From an uncultured Gammaproteobacteria bacterium (GTDB taxonomy: Bacteria > Pseudomonadota > Gammaproteobacteria > Eutrophobiales > Eutrophobiaceae): a DNA stretch of 64,000 nt. The notes under the pieces are model-generated. The model was not told where the DNA came from. It made no database searches and saw only the letters and a list, made by a program, of their open reading frames with translations. How positions within the stretch are numbered: the first letter of the stretch is position 1; every line of letters begins with the position of its first letter. Of this stretch, positions 1-7,943 are shown one piece after another. The position numbers and the translations under genes are program-made. The stretch is taken from assembly GCA_943788815.1 (NCBI GenBank), contig CALSRS010000001.1, forward strand, positions 1,797,501 through 1,861,500, given 5' to 3'.

Positions 1-709
1 AGATTACGATTGCTGACAGTAACCATATCGTAGTTCGTTTTGATACCGCCAGTATGTTCGATAGTGAGTGAGAAAAATCTGTTTTGTTTTCAGGTTGATC
101 GGGTATCACTATCCAAGCCATAACGCCAGCCAGTGCCGTCATGACAGAATAATAATATATGACGTGCTGTATCCCCTGGCGACGCTGAGTGTTGTCCATA
201 ATTAAAAATTCATCCGGTATCAACCAGGCAAAAATTACAACGGCAAGCGAGGCGAATGTTGCGGCCACCAGACCACGTCCGCCATCGAGCAGCCCAAATG
301 CCCTGCCTTGTGAAAATGTGCCTCCCCACATTCGGGTTGCCCTGATTAGAGGCGCCCAAAACAGCAAGATGGATGTGAGCCCCCAGTATCCAAACAATAA
401 TGATAAACCGATGATGCCGGGAAACTGTGCCATATAGAGGCCACCTGCCGCAGTAGAAAGTAATGAGGCGCTAATTAATCTTCGGGCAGGAAATTGGTCA
501 GCAATAACACCGCCTGGAAAATATGCCACCATGGCAGTGACACCATATACCGCAAAAATGTCACCCAGGTCTGTATTGCTCAGGCTGAATGCCTCCAGCA
601 GGCTTGGGCGAAAATATCGGGCAATGTGGAATGGTAAACTGAATATCATTTCCCCAGAGATTATCAGGCAGAGGATAATTATATATTTTGATGCTTGCTT
701 ATTAATCAT
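1..709 (-). CDS. MFS transporter, N-terminal part (runs off left edge)
   Basis: The gene reads leftwards off the window; 236 codons are visible from an ATG at 709. The translation begins MINKQASKYIIILCLIISG and has several long hydrophobic stretches, as expected for the first half of a 12-helix transporter of the inner membrane. Residues 67-77 (G-V-I-A-D-Q-F-P-A-R-R) fit the cytoplasmic loop motif A of the major facilitator superfamily (G-x3-D-x4-R-R). The substrate cannot be read from this part. It is divergent from the sirtuin gene, with 62 bases between the two starts. Both family and direction are well supported; subfamily is not. Confidence 0.8.
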   Translation of the reverse strand, partial: MINKQASKYIIILCLIISGEMIFSLPFHIARYFRPSLLEAFSLSNTDLGDIFAVYGVTAMVAYFPGGVIADQFPARRLISASLLSTAAGGLYMAQFPGIIGLSLLFGYWGLTSILLFWAPLIRATRMWGGTFSQGRAFGLLDGGRGLVAATFASLAVVIFAWLIPDEFLIMDNTQRRQGIQHVIYYYSVMTALAGVMAWIVIPDQPENKTDFSHSLSNILAVSKRTTIWLLSAIVI

Positions 710-771
710 GATTAAAGTCGAGTTTACCATTGCTGATGGAGTAATATTGTTCAAAGATAATTAGTGAGCAT

Positions 772-1566
772 GTGAAAGTGTCAGAAATAAATGTAACTGT
801 TATTACCGGGGCGGGGATTTCAGCAGAAAGTGGGATACCCACGTTTCGAGGGCCAGAAGGATACTGGACCGTGGGTTCAAGGGAATATCATCCTCAGGAA
901 ATGGCGACTTATGCCATGTTTTGTAATCATCCCGACGAGGTCTGGATGTGGTACCTGTACCGATCGGAGGTTTGCAAAAACGCAAAACCCAATGCAGGGC
1001 ATTACACCCTGGTTGAAATGGAAATAGACCTGCAGGATCGGTTCAGGCTGATTACACAGAATGTCGATGGCCTGCATCTGGTGGCCGGTAATTCTATGGA
1101 GCGAACTTACCAGATTCATGGCAATGTGTTTTACATGCGCTGCGTTGATGATTGTCAAATTAGTATCTATCCATTGCCTTTGGACATTCTACCTAGAGAC
1201 AAAAAACAAACACTTTCACAATTGGATAAAGATAAGCTCGCATGCCCTGATTGTCACGGTCGAACAAGGCCACATGTGTTATGGTTTGATGAAATGTATA
1301 ACGAACATTATTTTAAATTTGATAGCGCAATGAACTGTGCATCGAAAACCGATCTGCTAATTATTGCAGGGACTTCTGGAGCAACGACCTTACCGAACCA
1401 TGTTGCCAATACTGTTTTGAATCTGGGCAAACCTATCATAGATATAAATATAGAAAAAAATCCTTTTTCTGAGATGGCAAGACAAAGTGTTGGCGGAAGA
1501 TTTATTCAAACATCCTGTTCACAAGGGCTACAGGAAATCCACGATTACTTGAAAGAACATTATTAA
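772..1566 (+). CDS. Sirtuin, NAD-dependent protein deacylase
   Basis: 264-residue Sir2 family enzyme that removes acyl groups from lysines using NAD+. Visible motifs are GAGISAESGIPTFR (residues 13-26, NAD binding), QNVDGLH (96-102), the catalytic His116 in IHGN, and four zinc-type cysteines, C124, C128, C158 and C161, the last pair followed by the RPHVLWF segment shared with CobB. Y61 and R64 form the Y-x2-R pair that in CobB and SIRT5 binds negatively charged acyl groups, so desuccinylase activity is possible (inference). The start is GTG; no strong ribosome-binding site is seen and a second in-frame GTG lies at 778. It is not in an obvious operon. Confidence 0.9.
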   Translation: MKVSEINVTVITGAGISAESGIPTFRGPEGYWTVGSREYHPQEMATYAMFCNHPDEVWMWYLYRSEVCKNAKPNAGHYTLVEMEIDLQDRFRLITQNVDGLHLVAGNSMERTYQIHGNVFYMRCVDDCQISIYPLPLDILPRDKKQTLSQLDKDKLACPDCHGRTRPHVLWFDEMYNEHYFKFDSAMNCASKTDLLIIAGTSGATTLPNHVANTVLNLGKPIIDINIEKNPFSEMARQSVGGRFIQTSCSQGLQEIHDYLKEHY

Positions 1567-1700
1567 TTGAAATTAACTAACTAATATCACTTTGTTTTTT
1601 TCTGTTTGAATTAAAAGCGGCAGAATTACCCCTTATCAGATACAATATTAATCAGTGGTCTAGAATAAAACAGGCCATACATGCTAGGGGGGCGTAGCAT

Positions 1701-2154
1701 ATGAACAAAAAAATCTCAGATTTTCTCTCTGACGATAAGGCATTAACAGTCGACTCTGACGCTAGAGTAATCGATGCCATCAAGCTGATGAATTCAGAAA
1801 AACATAATTATGTTCTGGTGACACAGAACAATCATGTGCAAGGTATTTTTACGGAACGCGATCTGCTTAACCGGGTTTTAAGTGAAAAAAATATTACCTG
1901 CTGACGTTAAGATTTGCGATGTGATGACGCCCAACCCGGACACTTTAAGCAATGATGATTATATTGGCTATGCTATTGAGCGTATGGCCCGTTATGGTTA
2001 TCGAAATATTCCCATTGAGAACACAAAACAAGGACTTGTCGTTCTGACAGTTTGGAATGTAATGACGCATATTTCAGATATTCTTGCCGACGCAGAGGAA
2101 ATAGAGAGTGACAGGGAAATCATGGAAGAAATGTCAGACATAGGGGGTGGGTAA
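1701..2154 (+). pseudogene. Two-CBS-domain protein gene, interrupted by a frameshift
   Basis: Two reading frames together make one small protein of about 150 residues with two CBS domains, modules that usually bind adenine nucleotides. The first frame (1701-1904) starts at an ATG behind AGGGGGG and encodes the first CBS domain ending in FTERDLLNRVLSEKN, then stops. The second (from about 1891) continues with ILPADVKICDVMTPNP, the start of a second CBS domain, and ends at 2154. The switch lies at a run of seven A (1885-1891); losing one A would join the frames. It may be a real mutation, a sequencing error, or slippage at the A run. A second CBS gene follows immediately. Confidence 0.7.
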
Positions 2155-2155
2155 T

Positions 2156-2623
2156 ATGGCAGGCAAGATTCCAAGAACTCAAATTGACAGTATCAGGCGT
2201 CGAGATCCTATCAGGTTAAGCCCAACATCACGCTTAGTTGATGTTGTTATGACTATGAAGGATGAAAAACGTGGCGCAGCTATTGTTGAGGACAAGGATG
2301 GAAAACTGATCGGCATCGTCACAGAATATGACCTAAGAACAAAACTGGATCATAGCTCACTGGACTGGCATTCAATGACGGTCGAACAGGTTATGATCAG
2401 TAAGCCTAAGACAATAAAATCATCACAGTATTTGCATGAAGCCCTTGCAATTATGAACACATGCAGGTTCCGTCATATCCCGGTCGTCGATGATAATAAT
2501 CATGTGACCGGAATTCTTTCGATACGCGATATCATCATGCGAGTTGCAAAACTATATCCCCAGGAATTTCTCAATCTCCCGCCTGACCCTAATAGCGAAG
2601 CGTCTGGACAATACGGCGGTTAA
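2156..2623 (+). CDS. CBS-domain protein
   Basis: Small soluble protein of 155 residues made almost entirely of two CBS domains (about residues 12-65 and 78-135), with the typical IVTEYDLRTKL and HIPVVDDNNHVTGILSIRDI endings. CBS pairs sense adenosyl ligands in many unrelated proteins; with no attached enzyme or transporter domain here, the function is unknown. I chose ATG 2156 because AGGGGGTGGG lies five bases upstream; a GTG at 2147 would overlap the previous stop codon. It is one base downstream of the frameshifted CBS gene and surely co-transcribed with it. Confidence 0.85.
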   Translation: MAGKIPRTQIDSIRRRDPIRLSPTSRLVDVVMTMKDEKRGAAIVEDKDGKLIGIVTEYDLRTKLDHSSLDWHSMTVEQVMISKPKTIKSSQYLHEALAIMNTCRFRHIPVVDDNNHVTGILSIRDIIMRVAKLYPQEFLNLPPDPNSEASGQYGG

Positions 2624-2633
2624 GCCTATCTTC

Positions 2634-2655
2634 AAATCTGTTAAGCAGATTTTTT
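2634..2655 (+). terminator. Rho-independent terminator after the CBS genes
   Basis: AAATCTG pairs with CAGATTT across a five-base loop, followed by a T run ending at 2655. It sits just after the CBS stop codon and overlaps the last codons of the convergent Pmp3-type gene, whose stop codon is in the loop. Confidence 0.65.
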
Positions 2656-2808
2656 AGTCAGCACCAGCCAGAGCGCATGGCAGATCCCTGGAATTACCCC
2701 CAGTAGGGTGAGGATGAGATTTATCCAGAAATGTGTGCTGATGCCAACCTGGAAAAACGCCGATAGTGGTAGAATGAAAAACGCGAGGATAATTTTAATA
2801 ATAAACAT
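2641..2808 (-). CDS. YqaE/Pmp3 (UPF0057) family membrane protein
   Basis: A 55-residue protein beginning MFIIKIILAFFILPLS and ending LTKKSA. It has two hydrophobic helices (about residues 3-20 and 29-50) separated by a short FQVGISTHFWIN loop, and the family signature LLGVIPGICHALW in the second helix. Relatives (yeast Pmp3, E. coli YqaE) are tiny inner-membrane proteins tied to membrane potential and salt stress; the molecular role is unclear. The upstream AAAGGT is a modest ribosome-binding site. It converges on the CBS pair and diverges from the lipoprotein-peroxidase operon, with the FNR-type site between them. Confidence 0.85.
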   Translation of the reverse strand: MFIIKIILAFFILPLSAFFQVGISTHFWINLILTLLGVIPGICHALWLVLTKKSA

Positions 2809-2846
2809 ACCGATACCTTTACCTTGTATTTTTATGCTGCAAGTAT

Positions 2847-2888
2847 TTGATGAAGATCAATGGAAGATGATATAGGGATCCTAAAATA
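2847..2888 (+). promoter_or_regulatory. FNR/ANR-type site with a matching -10 element
   Basis: TTGATgaagATCAA at 2847-2860 is a perfect match to the FNR/ANR consensus TTGAT-N4-ATCAA. A TAAAAT hexamer at 2882-2887 lies where the -10 element falls when the activator is centred near -41.5 (class II promoter), putting the transcript start near 2895, about 80 bases before the lipoprotein gene. This predicts oxygen-responsive activation of the lipoprotein and di-haem peroxidase genes. Confidence 0.65.
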
Positions 2889-2973
2889 CATAAAAGCCTT
2901 CATTTCAGGTTAAAATAGCAAAGAACAAAGGCTGTATATTATTAATCATAATTGAAACTTCAGGTAAAAAACG

Positions 2974-3534
2974 ATGACAAAGAAGACTGTAAAACAACTG
3001 ACGTTGAGCATTATTTTTCTTTTATTGTCTGCTTGCAGCGGTGACCAGGGAGATCAGGGGCAAGCCACGCAAGCAAGTAATCAAATGCCAGCAACGGCAA
3101 ATAGTATGGATGAGATGAATATGGAAACATCAATGAATGCAATGCCAGGCATGACGGGAATGCCCCATACTATGACCATGCCAGAGACCGATGAGCTTGG
3201 TCAATCTCGTTCTACTGATAATGGACTTTTTCAAGTCAGTATCGAGCCGGCTATCGATCCCTTACCATTAAGCCGGATGCATGGCTGGGTATTGAGTTTG
3301 GCTGATGCGGCGGGTGCTCCGGTAGACGGTGCCGTGATTTTGGTCGAAGGTGGTATGCCGGCACATAATCATGGAATGCCTACTTCACCACAGGTGACTG
3401 GTAATTTGGGTGAAGGGAGATATCAGATAGAGGGTGTTCAGTTTCAGATGCCTGGACACTGGGTGATGACGTTTAAGATCTCTGCGGATGGTCAGTTAGA
3501 TTCGGTTACCTATAATCTGATGTTACAACCTTAA
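2974..3534 (+). CDS. Met-rich lipoprotein with FixH/YtkA-like domain
   Basis: 186 residues. The N-terminus has a lipoprotein signal with lipobox LSAC (Cys21). Residues 38-70 are strikingly rich in methionine and acidic residues (MDEMNMETSMNAMPGMTGM), a composition often seen in copper-handling periplasmic proteins. The remainder (about 80-186) resembles the FixH/YtkA-like beta-sandwich domain, including GAVILVEGGMPAHNHGMP and MPGHWVMTFKI, with His and Met residues that could bind metal. It is 32 bases upstream of the di-haem peroxidase and shares its FNR-type promoter. A role in copper or haem-enzyme maturation is inference; no close family name is certain. Confidence 0.75.
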   Translation: MTKKTVKQLTLSIIFLLLSACSGDQGDQGQATQASNQMPATANSMDEMNMETSMNAMPGMTGMPHTMTMPETDELGQSRSTDNGLFQVSIEPAIDPLPLSRMHGWVLSLADAAGAPVDGAVILVEGGMPAHNHGMPTSPQVTGNLGEGRYQIEGVQFQMPGHWVMTFKISADGQLDSVTYNLMLQP

Positions 3535-3566
3535 GTTTATAATTCTTTAATGATGGCAACAAAAAT

Positions 3567-4919
3567 ATGAACCGTACCATAATCTATCTATTGATTGTAA
3601 TTGCCGCTGTTCTTGGGTTTGTGTTTACAGCTAATGACACCCAGGAAAATGCGGAGATACTAGTCGAGAATCAATCAGATGTTGTCATGCAGGTAAAACT
3701 GGACCCCCACGAATGGTCATCAAAAGAGTTGGGGATACTGCAGTCTTTGTCACTTGAAAGTTTGCCTGCATTACCTCCAGATGCATCTAATTTTGTTGCG
3801 GATAATTCTATTGCATCGAATTTTGGCCACCAGCTTTTTTTTGATGCCAGGCTGAGTAGTAATGGTGAGGTTTCCTGTGCGTCCTGCCATAAGCCAGAAC
3901 TAAAATTTACTGATGGATTGCCACGTTCACTGGGTGTAGGCGTCACACCAAGAAAATCCATGACTATTATAGGTACCGCATACAGCCCCTGGTTGTTCTG
4001 GGATGGTCGCAAGGACAGTCAGTGGTCTCAGGCCTTGGGACCACTGGAAAACCCGGAGGAGCATGGTGCAAATCGGAACTTCTATGTTCATATAATTGCC
4101 AATGATGCATCTTATCGTGGCCAGTATGAATCTCTGTTTGGCGAAATACCTGATCTTTCAGATGCAATACGCTTTCCACCTTCTGCTGGACCCGTGTCTG
4201 ATCCGGAAGCAAATGCAGCATGGGATAGTATGGCGCCTGAAGATAAAGAAGTGATAAATAAAATTTTTGTGAACCTGGGTAAATCCATAGCAGCCTATGA
4301 AAGGTTGCTAATGCCAGGGAACTCACGTTTTGATGATTATGTGGAATCAGCACTATCCAATAACCGGCAACAACAAGAAGAACTATTTACTGAAAGCGAG
4401 GCTAGGGGCTTAGATGTTTTTATTGGCAAGGCACAATGCATCAACTGTCACAACGGCCCGCTGTTAACCAATAATGCGTTTCATAATACCGGCATCCCTC
4501 CTGCGCTGGATCTTCCCCCTGATTTTGGCCGGATAGAAGGGGTATATATGGTAAAAGAGGACCCATTTAATTGTCTTGGCGAATATAGTGATGAAGACCA
4601 GGAACAATGTGAGGATCTTATCTACACAAGGACGGAGGGTCAGGAAATTATTGCGGCATTCAAAACACCCACCTTGCGTAATGTGGCAGAGACATCGCCT
4701 TATATGCATTCTGGCCAAATCCCCAATCTTACCGAAGTGATACGCCATTACAATGCTGCACCTCTGGCTGTAAGGGGTCATTCAGAATTGGCGACTATCG
4801 ATTTAACAACTGAAGAAATGCGCGCCCTTGAGGATTTTCTACATACCTTGAGCAGCCCGGTTGATGTGTCCGCGGAGTATCTGGAATCACCCTGGCAACA
4901 ATTGCTTAGTGAGGAGTAA
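3567..4919 (+). CDS. Di-haem cytochrome c peroxidase / MauG family
   Basis: 450-residue periplasmic or membrane-tethered protein with an N-terminal hydrophobic segment (residues 4-20). Two c-type haem motifs are clear: C104-A-S-C-H108 and C291-I-N-C-H295, spaced as in bacterial di-haem peroxidases, which reduce hydrogen peroxide with electrons from cytochrome c. Conserved blocks PWLFWDGRKDSQWSQALGPLENPEEHG and KTPTLRNVAETSPYMHSG are present in that order. At 450 residues it is longer than classical peroxidases of about 320-340, with extra sequence in the N-terminal linker and around residues 310-350. It is the second gene of the Met-rich lipoprotein operon. The true substrate (peroxide or a protein, as in MauG) is not decided by sequence. 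Confidence 0.88.
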   Translation: MNRTIIYLLIVIAAVLGFVFTANDTQENAEILVENQSDVVMQVKLDPHEWSSKELGILQSLSLESLPALPPDASNFVADNSIASNFGHQLFFDARLSSNGEVSCASCHKPELKFTDGLPRSLGVGVTPRKSMTIIGTAYSPWLFWDGRKDSQWSQALGPLENPEEHGANRNFYVHIIANDASYRGQYESLFGEIPDLSDAIRFPPSAGPVSDPEANAAWDSMAPEDKEVINKIFVNLGKSIAAYERLLMPGNSRFDDYVESALSNNRQQQEELFTESEARGLDVFIGKAQCINCHNGPLLTNNAFHNTGIPPALDLPPDFGRIEGVYMVKEDPFNCLGEYSDEDQEQCEDLIYTRTEGQEIIAAFKTPTLRNVAETSPYMHSGQIPNLTEVIRHYNAAPLAVRGHSELATIDLTTEEMRALEDFLHTLSSPVDVSAEYLESPWQQLLSEE

Positions 4920-5011
4920 GTTGTTAGAAGTAAAAAATAATAATTATGGGCTTGAGTCAGCAACAGGTCCTTGAGCAATTGTCATGGAGTCAGAAACGTC
5001 ATTGCCGCGAA

Positions 5012-5031
5012 CGCCTACATGCATGTAGGCG
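5012..5031. repeat. Perfect 20-base palindrome
   Basis: CGCCTACATG is followed at once by its exact reverse complement CATGTAGGCG. With no loop it is more likely a cruciform or protein-binding site, or the core of a repeat element, than a terminator. Confidence 0.8.
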
Positions 5032-5110
5032 GTAGATTGACTTATGGAGACCAAGCCGAGGCGGGCATTCAATAGAAGATGTACGCCAAAGGCGCATTTT
5101 ATAATATTGG

Positions 5111-5140
5111 ATACTGGCTTTCGCCAGTATGACGATTTTT
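5111..5140 (+). terminator. Hairpin with T run, possible terminator
   Basis: ATACTGGC and GCCAGTAT form an eight-base perfect stem around the loop TTTC. GACGA and six T follow. It could end transcription from the peroxidase gene about 190 bases upstream, although the sequence also resembles a common REP-like element. Confidence 0.4.
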
Positions 5141-5304
5141 TATAGTCATAAAATTCCACCTGTCATGCTGGTGTAAATCACCATCCAATCGATTAAAGAG
5201 CACATTCTATTTTCCCTGTAGGAATGGAACGAACATCTTCGCAGGAATGACGGGCGTGTAAAATTGTTTGATCAGGAGTGTAAATATCGAGGCATAATTT
5301 TGCC

Positions 5305-5366
5305 CCTCACTCCTCACTCCTCACTCCTCACTCCTCACTCCTCACTCCTCACTCCTCACTCCTCAC
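5305..5366. repeat. Heptanucleotide tandem repeat, about 8.9 copies
   Basis: CCTCACT is repeated eight times without error (5305-5360), then six further bases of a ninth copy. The repeat enters the 3' end of the CPBP protease gene and supplies its last residues and stop codon (read on the minus strand as GTG-AGG-AGT-GAG-GAG-TGA). Because the stop is met inside the second unit, copy-number change would not alter the protein. Such perfect arrays usually vary in length between strains. Confidence 0.95.
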
Positions 5367-6239
5367 AATCATCTTCCTATTTGAAAAAAAGTAATAAAGT
5401 AGTGTAGCCAGAAATAGCCAAAAGCTTGCCAGCAACCCGAGTCGGTAATCATGACTACTGATGAGATATAAATGCGGGTTGCCTGGTTGATATTCAGCAA
5501 GGTATCTGAAGATTTTTATGCCTGCCACCAGGCCTGCATGCAGGCCGATACAACTGATGATGCTTCCCTGTCTTATACGTATCATCCCAAGCAATACCCC
5601 CAAAATAAAAAGTGACAAAAACGCATCCATTTTTTCATCAAATAAAAAATCAGTATAGGCGCTGATAAAATGTGTTGGTGCAGAAAGAAAACCAATGCTG
5701 TTAGGTCCAGAAGGCAGATCAAATTGTATAAAGTGCACCCAGGAATAGGCCAGGCTGGTAATTATAATCGCCAATGGTGCTGATGATTTTTTATAAAGTC
5801 CCTGCAGTAAAGCCCCTCTAAATACGGTTTCTTCAAACAAGGCTACTATCACACCAGTCCCAAGTGCTCCTATTATAAGCGTGGGAATCGCCTGTAATTC
5901 GAAATCTCGGCTACTGTGTAGATCGTAGATCCCCAGCAGGTAAAATGAAATTCCAAGTAGTACAAGAATCATTATGCCAAAGGTAAAAGAGACTATGGCA
6001 TCCCGTTTTACTGCAGGTCTTGTAAATGCGTAACCAAGATTTTCAAAAGTAAAATCAGTTATGTATCTAAGATATAAAAAACTGCCTGCCAGGCCGGTTA
6101 TCTGGGTAGATAAAATTACAATATCGGAAAATTCGATGTCCCCAAGGGTGCTGGCAATTATATAGATCGGGTAAGCGAGTATGGTGCCGACAAATAGCGA
6201 TGAGATAAATATCGCAAGAAATATCAATGTAGCTAACAT
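5349..6239 (-). CDS. CPBP family intramembrane glutamic protease
   Basis: 296-residue polytopic membrane protein with about eight hydrophobic helices. It carries the three CPBP (Abi/Rce1-like) motifs: E136-E137-x3-R141 in FEETVFRG, the F-x3-H-type motif ending at H169 in YSWVHFIQF, and a later H in CIGLHAGLVAG. These polar residues line the active site of the Rce1 prenyl-protein protease family. Bacterial members have varied or unknown substrates. The C-terminal residues are encoded by the heptanucleotide repeat. The gene lies 74 bases downstream of bepA and may be co-transcribed with it. Confidence 0.85.
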   Translation of the reverse strand: MLATLIFLAIFISSLFVGTILAYPIYIIASTLGDIEFSDIVILSTQITGLAGSFLYLRYITDFTFENLGYAFTRPAVKRDAIVSFTFGIMILVLLGISFYLLGIYDLHSSRDFELQAIPTLIIGALGTGVIVALFEETVFRGALLQGLYKKSSAPLAIIITSLAYSWVHFIQFDLPSGPNSIGFLSAPTHFISAYTDFLFDEKMDAFLSLFILGVLLGMIRIRQGSIISCIGLHAGLVAGIKIFRYLAEYQPGNPHLYLISSHDYRLGLLASFWLFLATLLYYFFSNRKMIVRSEE

Positions 6240-6313
6240 TGGATATCAACCCGATTAATCAAAAGAAACTGGAAAAGGTCCCATCTCATCATGGGATATT
6301 GTTCTGAGTAAGC

Positions 6314-7795
6314 TTATCTTGTCAACTTCATGTTTTGTTCTATTCTGAGTTCAATTTCTAGCTGACTGATTCGAGATAGAATTTTTTCTTCCTGGTAATA
6401 ATCCGGCACGGGATTCCGTCGACGTATCAGGTCTTGTAGTAATTGTATTGCCACCCTTGTTTCACCTGTGAGGAAATATACCTCGGCATTTGCCACACTC
6501 GATTCTATGATGTTTCCGGATTGCGCTTGTGCTTGTGCCAGATATGTATAGTAGGTGATGTCAGGCGTGTGATACCTGTCATAGTCTTCCAGCACCTCAA
6601 TGGCATCATTCGGTCTTTTCGCTATTATTAGAGTATTCGCATAAGACAAAATCAAGGGGCGATAATCAGGAAAAAACTTATCCATTCTTTCGTAGATGGC
6701 AATGGCACTATCATAGTTTCCTCTTTGAACTTCAAGGTCAGCACGTGCAAGCATATAAGAAGTATTGTTTTTATCTTTTGCCAGCAACTCGTCCAGTAAT
6801 TTTGCAGCCATATCATAATTTCGGTTTTCCTGGTGTGCCAGGGCCAGGCCGTATTTGAAAATATGTGCATCATCAGAGTATTCGCCATTCTTCAGGGCAG
6901 TACTATAGTGGTCAATTGCTAACTTAGGTTCATCGAACGAGCGGACAATTAATTTTGTTCGAATAAGTTTGTATGTATTACTTTCATGATATGAATCAAA
7001 TGACACTGAGGCATCAACTCTTGCGAGAGAATCGGCAATTCGGTTGGTTGTTAATGGATGGGTTCTTAAAAACTCCGGCGCCTGTGCTGCATAACGTGTG
7101 TATTTTTGTAACTTTTCAAAAAATGCAGGCATGCCTCGTGGGTTAAAATCAGCTCGCTGTAGTAATTGCATACCTACCCGGTCAGCTTCTTCTTCATTGC
7201 CGCGCGTAAAGTTTATTTGTGTTTGGGCTACTGCACCCTGGACAGCAGACATAGCTGCTACGCCCGCATCGGAATTTTGGGTCGCAATTAAAATGGCACC
7301 CAACATCGCTGCCATCATTGGAATACTCATGCGTTGGCTCATTTCAACAGATCGGGCCATATGGCGTTGTGTTACATGTGCAATTTCATGGGCAATGACG
7401 CCAGCAAGCTCGCTTTCTGTTTCAGAATTCATAATGGTGCCTGTGTTAATACCAACAATTCCGCCGGGCGCAGCGAAAGCGTTTATTGCTGTATCATTTA
7501 TGGCAAAGAAGGTGAATAGTTGGCTAGAATTGTCACTTTGGGCGACCAGCCGATATCCAATAGACTGAATATATGTTTCTACTTCTGGATCATCGATAAT
7601 GTCGGTTTGCCGGCGTATTTGATTTAAAAAGGCTTGCCCTAATCTACGTTCAAATTCCGGACTGAGTATATTCCCGGTAGAATCTCCGATATTTGGAAGA
7701 TCCAGTGTGGTAACAGCGCTTGCATATAGCGAGGGAATTAATATCAGGAAAAAAATTTTCCAGAGCAGGCCTTTGACTCGTTTAATTTGTATCAT
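6314..7795 (-). CDS. bepA: BepA-type periplasmic M48 metalloprotease with TPR repeats
   Basis: 493 residues. An N-terminal hydrophobic signal (about residues 8-26) is followed by an M48 protease domain with the zinc motif H136-E-I-A-H140, the third ligand E201 in the NEEEAD segment, and H245 in RTHPLT. These positions match or nearly match E. coli BepA (YfgC). The C-terminal half (about 290-480) is built of TPR-like helices. BepA assists assembly of outer-membrane proteins, notably LptD, and degrades failed intermediates. The start ATG lies in a 148-base gap from which the PPi-phosphofructokinase gene is transcribed the other way. Confidence 0.9.
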   Translation of the reverse strand: MIQIKRVKGLLWKIFFLILIPSLYASAVTTLDLPNIGDSTGNILSPEFERRLGQAFLNQIRRQTDIIDDPEVETYIQSIGYRLVAQSDNSSQLFTFFAINDTAINAFAAPGGIVGINTGTIMNSETESELAGVIAHEIAHVTQRHMARSVEMSQRMSIPMMAAMLGAILIATQNSDAGVAAMSAVQGAVAQTQINFTRGNEEEADRVGMQLLQRADFNPRGMPAFFEKLQKYTRYAAQAPEFLRTHPLTTNRIADSLARVDASVSFDSYHESNTYKLIRTKLIVRSFDEPKLAIDHYSTALKNGEYSDDAHIFKYGLALAHQENRNYDMAAKLLDELLAKDKNNTSYMLARADLEVQRGNYDSAIAIYERMDKFFPDYRPLILSYANTLIIAKRPNDAIEVLEDYDRYHTPDITYYTYLAQAQAQSGNIIESSVANAEVYFLTGETRVAIQLLQDLIRRRNPVPDYYQEEKILSRISQLEIELRIEQNMKLTR

Positions 7796-7943
7796 ATGAG
7801 ATAGAGTCTCTTAATCGTTCCGGGGTTCCGGTTTTTGTAATATATAATGAACTAATACCAAATATAACGATGCTGAATCAAGTTTAGCATACACCAATCA
7901 ATTAAAAATCGGATTAAGTTCCTAATAACAGGGAGATTTTCAG

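Larger units (their letters stand above)
4920..5304. other. Gene-free patch of palindromes and REP-like fragments
   Basis: No convincing gene lies between the peroxidase stop and the tandem repeat. The stretch holds a 20-base perfect palindrome (5012-5031), a hairpin with T run (5111-5140), and fragments such as GGATACTGGCTTTCGCCAGTA and TCGCAGGAATGACGGG that resemble dispersed intergenic REP-like elements of proteobacteria. It looks like a mosaic of degraded short repeats; the identity of the elements cannot be checked within one window. Confidence 0.5.

Noticed and set aside
3-71. Short plus-strand frame open at the left edge, as if the tail of a gene
   Set aside because: It lies wholly on the antisense strand of the MFS gene, whose reading continues to the window edge; the frame is a shadow.
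4944-5159. 71-codon minus-strand frame in the repeat patch
   Set aside because: It runs through the palindromes and REP-like pieces, has no ribosome-binding site and resembles no family.
5305-5366. Repeat array considered as CRISPR
   Set aside because: Seven-base units are directly adjacent with no spacers and there are no cas genes.
7098-7568. 156-codon plus-strand frame
   Set aside because: Antisense to bepA, which has the full M48 and TPR features; the frame has no recognisable domain or ribosome-binding site.
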